From positions 1 to 10,307 of the forward strand of contig JAGVNP010000242.1 of NCBI GenBank assembly GCA_020053185.1: a stretch of 10,307 bases of DNA, given 5' to 3'. The position numbers were made by a program, and so were the translations under genes. Origin of the DNA: Deltaproteobacteria bacterium. GTDB taxonomy: Bacteria; Desulfobacterota; Desulfomonilia; UBA1062. The notes under the pieces are model-generated. The model saw only the letters and a list, made by a program, of their open reading frames with translations. It did no database searches and was not told the DNA's origin. Below are positions 6,415 through 10,307 of this stretch, piece by piece; the stretch's first letter is position 1, and every line of letters begins with the position of its first letter.

Positions 6415-7799
6415 GATACATCTCCTAATGCCACGCTTAGAGCCTTTAATTTGTTGTCGATCTCTTTTAGCTCCATATCCGGTTTTGAATCCCACACAAT
6501 GCCTGCACCTGCCTGAATATAGGTGTCATTATTGTTTCTGAATATTGTGCGGATCGCAATGCCGGTGTCGATATTGCCGTTAAAAGAAAGATACCCTACT
6601 GCGCCTGCATACGGGCCGCGGCAAACCCCTTCCAGTTCATCAATGATCTCCATTGCCCGAACCTTTGGTGCGCCGGAGACCGTACCTGCTGGGAAACATG
6701 CTTTCAGAACATCAATGCCATCGAGATTATCTTTTTTGATGCCCTGCACGCATGAGACAATATGCATTACATGGGAGTAATATCTTATCTCAAATGAGGA
6801 AACGACCTGCACGGTTGCGGGCTTTGCCACCTTTCCCACATCATTTCTCGCGAGATCGAGCAGCATGAGGTGCTCTGCCCGTTCTTTTTCATCTTTAAGG
6901 AGTTCTTCTGCAAGCCTTTTATCTTCTTCAGGGCTAGTCCCACGCGGTCTTGTGCCGGCAATGGGAAGTGTAGCGATTGTATCGCCGGTAAGCCGCACCA
7001 TGTCTTCAGGTGAAGAGCCTATCAATGTAATAGAGCCTAGCTTTATATAGAAAAGATAAGGAGAAGGGTTTATCTGCCTCAGCCTGCGATATGTGGTAAA
7101 CGGATCAGCTTGTGCATCCAGCTTTATCCTCCGCGACAGAACTGTCTGTATGATATCTCCTTCTTCTATATAGTGTTTGGCCTTTTTTATTGCATCGATA
7201 AATGCCGAGTCTTCTATAGACACAGATACAATCTTTGCTTTCGAAGCGCCTGGCACAGCCAGCCCCAGTCCATTCATAAAAAGCGAATCTTCTATAGATG
7301 AAAACGCCTGGGTTGCTTCTGCAATAGCAGTATCATCCCCAATGCCGGGTTTTGCAATCGTATGGAGCAGAGAGACCTTTTGTCTCATATGGTCAAACAT
7401 GAGCATTGTATCTACCTTGCCCAGGAGCGCATCCGGGAATCCAGATGCCTTTTTGGGCCTGGGGAGATTTTCTATTCCACGCACCATGTCATAGCCGAAA
7501 TATCCTACATAGCCACCAATGAACGGCGGGAGTTCCCCTTCCTGAAACTTCAATGTGCCAGGTAGTTTTATCTTCTCCCACGGATTACTGACAGACCCGT
7601 CTATTGATATAGTTCCGTTATCGCAAAATTTGCCGATAAAGCTATATTTGCCGGGGATGGATTCCAGGAGAAAACCATCTCCGCTTCCGACCATGCTATG
7701 ATATGCCTGCACAGGCGTAAGTGTATCGATCTTAAGATCTTTAGTCACCACCACGCCCTGATCATTAATGGCTCTTATTATTGTTATTTTTTCTTTCAT
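6411..7799 (-). CDS. trpE: Anthranilate synthase component I
   Basis: TrpE converts chorismate and ammonia to anthranilate, the first committed step of the pathway. The 462-residue protein has an N-terminal domain with LLES at 44-47, the tryptophan-binding motif of feedback-regulated TrpE. The chorismate-binding domain follows, with IAGTRPRG at 280-287, the KDEKERAEHLMLLDLARND block at 302-320, FPAGTVSGAPK at 369-379 and AGAGIVWDS at 430-438. The LLES motif argues for TrpE rather than PabB. The ATG at 7799 is chosen because homology begins there and GAGG sits 7 nt upstream. The reading frame stays open to 7931, but that part is the leader and attenuator. The gene is the first large gene of the operon and ends in an ATGA overlap with trpG. 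Confidence 0.97.
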   Translation of the reverse strand: MKEKITIIRAINDQGVVVTKDLKIDTLTPVQAYHSMVGSGDGFLLESIPGKYSFIGKFCDNGTISIDGSVSNPWEKIKLPGTLKFQEGELPPFIGGYVGYFGYDMVRGIENLPRPKKASGFPDALLGKVDTMLMFDHMRQKVSLLHTIAKPGIGDDTAIAEATQAFSSIEDSLFMNGLGLAVPGASKAKIVSVSIEDSAFIDAIKKAKHYIEEGDIIQTVLSRRIKLDAQADPFTTYRRLRQINPSPYLFYIKLGSITLIGSSPEDMVRLTGDTIATLPIAGTRPRGTSPEEDKRLAEELLKDEKERAEHLMLLDLARNDVGKVAKPATVQVVSSFEIRYYSHVMHIVSCVQGIKKDNLDGIDVLKACFPAGTVSGAPKVRAMEIIDELEGVCRGPYAGAVGYLSFNGNIDTGIAIRTIFRNNNDTYIQAGAGIVWDSKPDMELKEIDNKLKALSVALGDVS

Positions 7800-7821
7800 A
7801 TCCAATCCTCTATCTCTGTAT

Positions 7822-7855
7822 AAAAAAAGGCTGCAAGCCGATTCGGCCTGCAGCC
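7822..7855 (-). terminator. trp attenuator (leader terminator, segments 3:4)
   Basis: On the minus strand, GGCTGCAGGCCG (7855-7844) pairs with CGGCTTGCAGCC (7840-7829). This makes a 12-bp stem with one G-T wobble and a 3-nt AAT loop, followed directly by seven T (7828-7822). It is a textbook intrinsic terminator placed 23 nt before the trpE start. The 5' arm can instead pair with the upstream strand GGTCTGCA (7891-7884): TGCAGGCC at 7852-7845 gives 8 bp including one wobble. That alternative is the antiterminator. Confidence 0.93.
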
Positions 7856-7879
7856 TTTTAACCTCATGAAATGAAGTAA

Positions 7880-7954
7880 TCAGTGCAGACCTATAGTCCC
7901 CCCATGCTGGCACCACCAAATATTGAGACAACCATTTGCAGATCTCCTAAACAT
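7880..7954 (-). CDS. trpL: trp operon leader peptide with tandem Trp codons
   Basis: A 24-codon ORF starts at ATG 7954-7952 and ends at TGA 7882-7880. Its middle reads NIWWCQHGG, with two consecutive Trp codons at 7918-7913. The RNA shows a complete attenuator. Segment 1 (GTGCCAG, 7913-7907) can pair with segment 2 (CTGCAC, 7888-7883). Segment 2 (GGTCTGCA, 7891-7884) can pair with segment 3 (TGCAGGCC, 7852-7845). Segment 3 can pair with segment 4 as the terminator. A ribosome stalled at the Trp codons would cover segment 1, free segment 2 and prevent termination. One that reaches the stop would cover segment 2 and allow it. The start lies within about 2 nt of the predicted transcription start, so there is no room for a ribosome-binding site and initiation may be leaderless. 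Translation is inferred. Confidence 0.75.
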   Translation of the reverse strand: MFRRSANGCLNIWWCQHGGTIGLH

Positions 7955-7973
7955 GTTTCTGTGTATAGAAACA
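7954..7973 (-). promoter_or_regulatory. Candidate operator: 20-bp palindrome over the trp -10 box
   Basis: TGTTTCT and AGAAACA form perfect 7-bp inverted arms separated by 6 bp (ATACAC on the minus strand). The palindrome covers the -10 hexamer and the predicted transcription start, a typical repressor position. It does not resemble the E. coli TrpR operator (ACTAGT-based), so the cognate regulator is unknown. Because the start of transcription falls at its downstream edge, it cannot act as an RNA hairpin. Confidence 0.5.
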
Positions 7974-7990
7974 AAATGGGCTTATGTCAA
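7962..7990 (-). promoter_or_regulatory. trp operon promoter
   Basis: On the minus strand the -35 box is TTGACA (7990-7985), exact consensus. The spacer is 17 nt and the -10 box is TATACA (7967-7962), one base from TATAAT. The predicted start is about 7956-7954, at or just before the ATG of trpL. It lies about 40 nt downstream of the TerC-family stop codon, so the trp operon has its own promoter even though terC is read in the same direction. Confidence 0.8.
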
Positions 7991-8029
7991 GTGGTTTTTT
8001 TATGCACAATCTTTATTTCTGACGCGTGC

Positions 8030-8962
8030 CTAAAGATCTTCTTCCAGCTTGTGTTTCTGCTCGATCTCCCTGTGAGAGAGGTAGAGGAAAAAGCCCAGGA
8101 GAACGAAGGTATTTAGAGGAGCAACCCAGAATGGATATTCTTTTCCAAAGGCTTCCAGGACCATGAGTCCTCCCAGAACGCCGATAGAATACATGGCACC
8201 GTTTTTCAGATAGGCAAATTTTGTCACTAAATCCATGCCGCGAACAGTAAATTCCCGCACCACAATTGCGCCAATGCCGTTTCCTATAAGTATAAGCGGT
8301 ACAGAGATAGTAAATGCGAATGCACCGATCACGCCGTCGATAGAAAATGAGGCATCCAGGACAATTAGGTAAAGGTTTTTGCTCCATGCGCTCATGTTGG
8401 AACTCAGAAGCTCTTCTTCTTTTTCTTCTGCGTTCTTTTTAAATCCGTCGGTAATGAAAAAGGCCATGCTCCCGATTGATGCAGAAAGAGCAAGGAGCGG
8501 ATTTCTGCCTAAAGAGAGGTATATGATAGTGGTCAAAAAAATGGATGCAAATGCATAAAACCATATGCCCTGCTTATGTATAAAATGCTCCACAAGAAAC
8601 ACATACTTTTTTTCTTCCATAAAGAGCCATCCGAGAAATACGAGCACCAGGTATACGCCGCCGCCTAAAAGCAGAATGGACTTTGTGTGGTGCACATATT
8701 CTTTCATGGAAGGGTCGTTTGAGAAAGCGAATCGTATTACTTCCATGAAGTGCATGGACGGTTTTGTGAGCCACACAATGAGGAAGGGCAGCAAGCCCCG
8801 CACCAGGAACACCGCAATAATAAGTCCCCAGAACAGAAAGAATTTCTGATATTTTTCAGGGAGTGTTTTCAATACATGCGCATTGACCACAGCATTGTCA
8901 ATGCTCGTGATGATCTCGAACACGCACAGCCCTATAATCACAATGATGATATGAATAATCAT
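8030..8962 (-). CDS. TerC/DUF475-family integral membrane protein
   Basis: The 310-residue protein is mostly membrane segments (about residues 2-18, 42-65, 95-115, 134-150, 155-172, 205-226, 256-272 and 280-296). It has the two paired acidic motifs of the TerC superfamily, FEIITSIDNAVVNA at 15-28 and LDASFSIDGVIGA at 202-214. These match the DUF475 branch. TerC relatives such as Alx and YkoY export Mn2+ or other metals, and some were first linked to tellurite resistance; the substrate here is unknown. The start chosen is ATG 8962, because the frame upstream of it (open to 9151) is antisense to the cobalamin riboswitch and carries no family features. TTG at 9007 is a weaker alternative. The only ribosome-binding sequence near ATG 8962 is AGG within a hairpin. 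It is read in the same direction as trpE but is probably a separate unit. Confidence 0.88.
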   Translation of the reverse strand: MIIHIIIVIIGLCVFEIITSIDNAVVNAHVLKTLPEKYQKFFLFWGLIIAVFLVRGLLPFLIVWLTKPSMHFMEVIRFAFSNDPSMKEYVHHTKSILLLGGGVYLVLVFLGWLFMEEKKYVFLVEHFIHKQGIWFYAFASIFLTTIIYLSLGRNPLLALSASIGSMAFFITDGFKKNAEEKEEELLSSNMSAWSKNLYLIVLDASFSIDGVIGAFAFTISVPLILIGNGIGAIVVREFTVRGMDLVTKFAYLKNGAMYSIGVLGGLMVLEAFGKEYPFWVAPLNTFVLLGFFLYLSHREIEQKHKLEEDL

Positions 8963-8966
8963 AGTG

Positions 8967-8997
8967 AAAAAGCCTATTAACCGATACAGATAGGCTT
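8967..8997 (-). promoter_or_regulatory. Hairpin with T tract directly before the TerC start codon
   Basis: On the minus strand AAGCCTAT (8997-8990) and ATAGGCTT (8977-8970) form a perfect 8-bp stem with a 12-nt loop, continuing into five T (8971-8967). Only four nucleotides then precede the ATG at 8962. It resembles a weak intrinsic terminator, and its 3' arm holds the only Shine-Dalgarno-like AGG. It could therefore act as an attenuator or as a ribosome-binding-site mask. I see no yybP-ykoY (Mn2+) riboswitch core in this region, although that element controls some TerC genes. Confidence 0.45.
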
Positions 8998-9036
8998 GTC
9001 CAGTCAAGAATCCTGCTGCTTCTGGGGATACTGTTA

Positions 9037-9066
9037 TTGACCCATATAGCAAATAGGTGGTATATT
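9037..9066 (+). promoter_or_regulatory. Promoter of the cobalamin riboswitch-btuB unit
   Basis: TTGACC (9037-9042), an 18-nt spacer and TATATT (9061-9066) make a good sigma70-type promoter. The predicted start is near 9073, just before the first paired base of the riboswitch aptamer at 9080. Confidence 0.65.
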
Positions 9067-9079
9067 TATCTTTAATCCC

Positions 9080-9292
9080 TACTGCGGATTCAAGGGAACC
9101 TGGTGAAAATCCAGGACGGAGCACGCCGCTGTAAACGGGGACAGGGATCAATAGCTGCCACTGTTCGCAATAAAACGAATGGGAAGGCGAGATTCCTGAA
9201 AGATCCGTGAGTCAGAAGACCTATCCGCGGTATACGGACTACGCTTGCGATGCCTCAAGCGGAGACTCCTGGGAAAATTAACCATGGAGGTG
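9080..9292 (+). promoter_or_regulatory. Cobalamin (B12) riboswitch with RBS-masking expression platform
   Basis: The aptamer is closed by a 10-bp helix pairing 9080-9089 with 9223-9232 (one G-U). Inside are the conserved elements: CCTGG-TGAAAAT-CCAGG (9099-9115), the CGG...CGCCGCTGTAAACGG core (9117-9138), GCCACTG (9157-9163) with TGGGAAGGC (9180-9188), and the B12-box segment GAGTCAGAAGACCT (9209-9222). Downstream, hairpin CGCTTG/CAAGCG (9242-9247 with 9256-9261) offers a loop whose TGC (9251-9253) could kiss GCA at 9121-9123. CTCCTGG (9266-9272) can then pair with CCA and GGAG (9282-9284 and 9286-9289), hiding the ribosome-binding site. No T tract follows, so control is probably translational: cobalamin binding should repress the receptor. 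This region fills most of the gap between terC and btuB. Confidence 0.93.
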
Positions 9293-9297
9293 TCCAT

Positions 9298-10307
9298 ATG
9301 AAACGAGTTTCTTTTTTCTGTTGTACCACCATTTTTGTTGCATCCCTTTTTCTCGGATTTAATCTCAGGGCTGAAGAGCTTTATATTGAGATAAATGCTT
9401 CCCCGCCAGAGATTCAGGGATCTGTTATTGAACAAGCCCCCACATCATTTGCCGAAGTAATAAAGACAACAGAGTATTCATCTGGCCTTGTAGAGACGAT
9501 TGATGCCCTGAAAAAAACTGCAAGCATCGATCTTCCAGATTATGGAGGCGCTATATCATCGCCCATATCTGTGCGTGGGTCCTATTTCCAGCAGACCCTT
9601 ATTATGATCGACGGAATGAAGCTCAATCCTGTTACAGGAGATATATTTGATCTCTCCATCTTTCCCCTTACTGAGATCGAACAGATTGAGATCATCAAAG
9701 GCTCAAACTCAGCATCATTCGGAAAAGATGCAATGGGCGGCGTGATCAATATTGTCACAAAAGAGCCGACACATAGGAAAAGCCTTGACCTTACCTCATC
9801 ACAGGGAAGTTATGGGTATAGCCTCTACAATGCGCACATAAATACATATATAAGAGATCTCAACCTCTTGTTGAATATTACCAAACAAAGCGCAGAAAAT
9901 GACTTTCTCTATGAAAAAGACGATGGGTCAACTGCAAAAAGGGTGAATAGTGACACGGACTCACTCTCTGGTCTTGCAAAGGCATCAGTTGCCTATGATG
10001 GCTGGGATACTACATTGATGGTGAATGTAGTAAATCAAGAAAAAGGATCTCCGGGAGGTGAGGGCTATGGTGGCCTATATCTAACCCCAACCGATCGAGA
10101 AAAAACTATACAGGAAAACTGTCAGATCTTAACAAAAAAAGAATTATATGAAAAACTCGAACTAAGCCTAAAGGCGTCTAGGCTTTATAACCGAACAAGC
10201 CGACAAACATCCTGGGCTGGAGATACACGATCAAAGCTGGTAAGCGATGATCTCGACCTTGGTCTTGCAATAGATCTGGATCCTGTAACCATTACCCAAG
10301 GGGTTTA
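9298..10307 (+). CDS. btuB: TonB-dependent outer-membrane receptor, BtuB-like (5' part)
   Basis: The first 336 codons are present; the gene runs off the right edge. It starts at ATG 9298 with GGAGG 7 nt upstream. A signal peptide is clear: MKRVSFFCC, a hydrophobic run, and probable cleavage after about residue 25 (NLRA-EE). LYIEINA near the mature N-terminus is the best candidate for a TonB box, though not a strong match. The plug domain follows with ISVRGSYFQQTLIMIDGMK, the IEQIEIIKGSNSASFGKDAMGGVINIVTK signature ending near residue 160, and then alternating amphipathic barrel strands. Such receptors use TonB and the proton-motive force to import scarce ligands across the outer membrane. The upstream cobalamin riboswitch makes cobalamin or another corrinoid the likely ligand. 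Periplasmic and inner-membrane BtuFCD partners may follow outside the window. Confidence 0.9.
   Translation, partial: MKRVSFFCCTTIFVASLFLGFNLRAEELYIEINASPPEIQGSVIEQAPTSFAEVIKTTEYSSGLVETIDALKKTASIDLPDYGGAISSPISVRGSYFQQTLIMIDGMKLNPVTGDIFDLSIFPLTEIEQIEIIKGSNSASFGKDAMGGVINIVTKEPTHRKSLDLTSSQGSYGYSLYNAHINTYIRDLNLLLNITKQSAENDFLYEKDDGSTAKRVNSDTDSLSGLAKASVAYDGWDTTLMVNVVNQEKGSPGGEGYGGLYLTPTDREKTIQENCQILTKKELYEKLELSLKASRLYNRTSRQTSWAGDTRSKLVSDDLDLGLAIDLDPVTITQGV

Noticed and set aside
6415..6495. N-terminal extension of TrpG to 6495
   Set aside because: It lies within the trpE coding sequence; MILVIDNFDSF at 6414 is the family N-terminus and has an ATGA overlap and AGGAG.
7906..7920. Sequence GGTGGTGCCAGC resembling the T-box antiterminator motif
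   Set aside because: It matches AGGGTGGNACCGCG only loosely, lies inside the leader peptide with the Trp codons, and no specifier stem I or long T-box leader fits between the promoter and trpE.
7800..7931. N-terminal extension of TrpE to a TTG at 7931
   Set aside because: It runs through the attenuator hairpin and T tract, lacks homology, and its TTG has a poorly spaced ribosome-binding site. ATG 7799 has GAGG at good spacing.
8963..9075. yybP-ykoY manganese riboswitch upstream of the TerC gene
   Set aside because: The conserved core of that riboswitch is not visible on the minus strand; only a simple hairpin is present.
8963..9151. N-terminal extension of the TerC-family protein from 9151 (63 extra residues)
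   Set aside because: The extension is the antisense of the cobalamin riboswitch, has no TerC features and would place the start inside a conserved RNA. The membrane protein begins naturally at ATG 8962.
9148..9435. 95-residue minus-strand ORF across the riboswitch and btuB start
   Set aside because: It is antisense to a conserved riboswitch and the btuB signal peptide, with no recognisable domain.

Overview
The window is a compact stretch of moderate-GC DNA from a diderm (Gram-negative-type) bacterium. It carries the end of an MCE/MlaD-type lipid-transport gene, a secreted repeat protein, a TonB-dependent outer-membrane receptor and a cobalamin riboswitch, which together imply an outer membrane. 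I cannot fix the phylum from the sequence. Tightly packed operons and a non-proteobacterial look would fit lineages such as Omnitrophota, Nitrospirota or the former Deltaproteobacteria, but this is only an impression.

Layout. Positions 1-1439 (+) hold the tail of an MCE gene and a secreted protein built from about 17 aromatic-Pro-hydrophobic motifs spaced about 13-20 residues apart over most of its length. Positions 1487-1600 (+) hold what looks like a free-standing small RNA gene: a perfect sigma70-type promoter (TTGACA, 17 nt, TATAAT), a structured transcript of about 75-80 nt with a Shine-Dalgarno mimic in its apical loop, and an intrinsic terminator that runs into the end of trpA on the other strand. 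Positions 1599-7954 (-) are a complete tryptophan operon, read trpL-trpE-trpG-trpD-trpC-trpF-trpB-trpA. Most junctions are ATGA or short overlaps; the exception is a 44-nt trpD-trpC gap made largely of tandem heptamers. Positions 8030-8962 (-) encode a TerC/DUF475-family membrane protein. Positions 9037-10307 (+) hold a promoter, a cobalamin riboswitch and the 5' part of a BtuB-like receptor that runs off the window.

How the parts work together. The trp genes encode every step from chorismate to tryptophan, and the operon seems to be controlled at three levels. There is a 20-bp palindrome over the -10 box. There is a ribosome-mediated attenuator whose leader peptide has tandem Trp codons and whose 1:2, 2:3 and 3:4 pairings can all be drawn. 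There is also an LLES motif in TrpE that suggests feedback inhibition. The leader peptide start lies almost on the predicted transcription start, so its translation may be leaderless. A second short ORF with a better ribosome-binding site overlaps it in another frame. The receptor at the right end should be repressed by cobalamin through a hairpin that covers its ribosome-binding site.

The least explained elements are the small RNA at 1522-1600, the repeat protein next to the MCE gene, and the hairpin directly in front of the TerC start.
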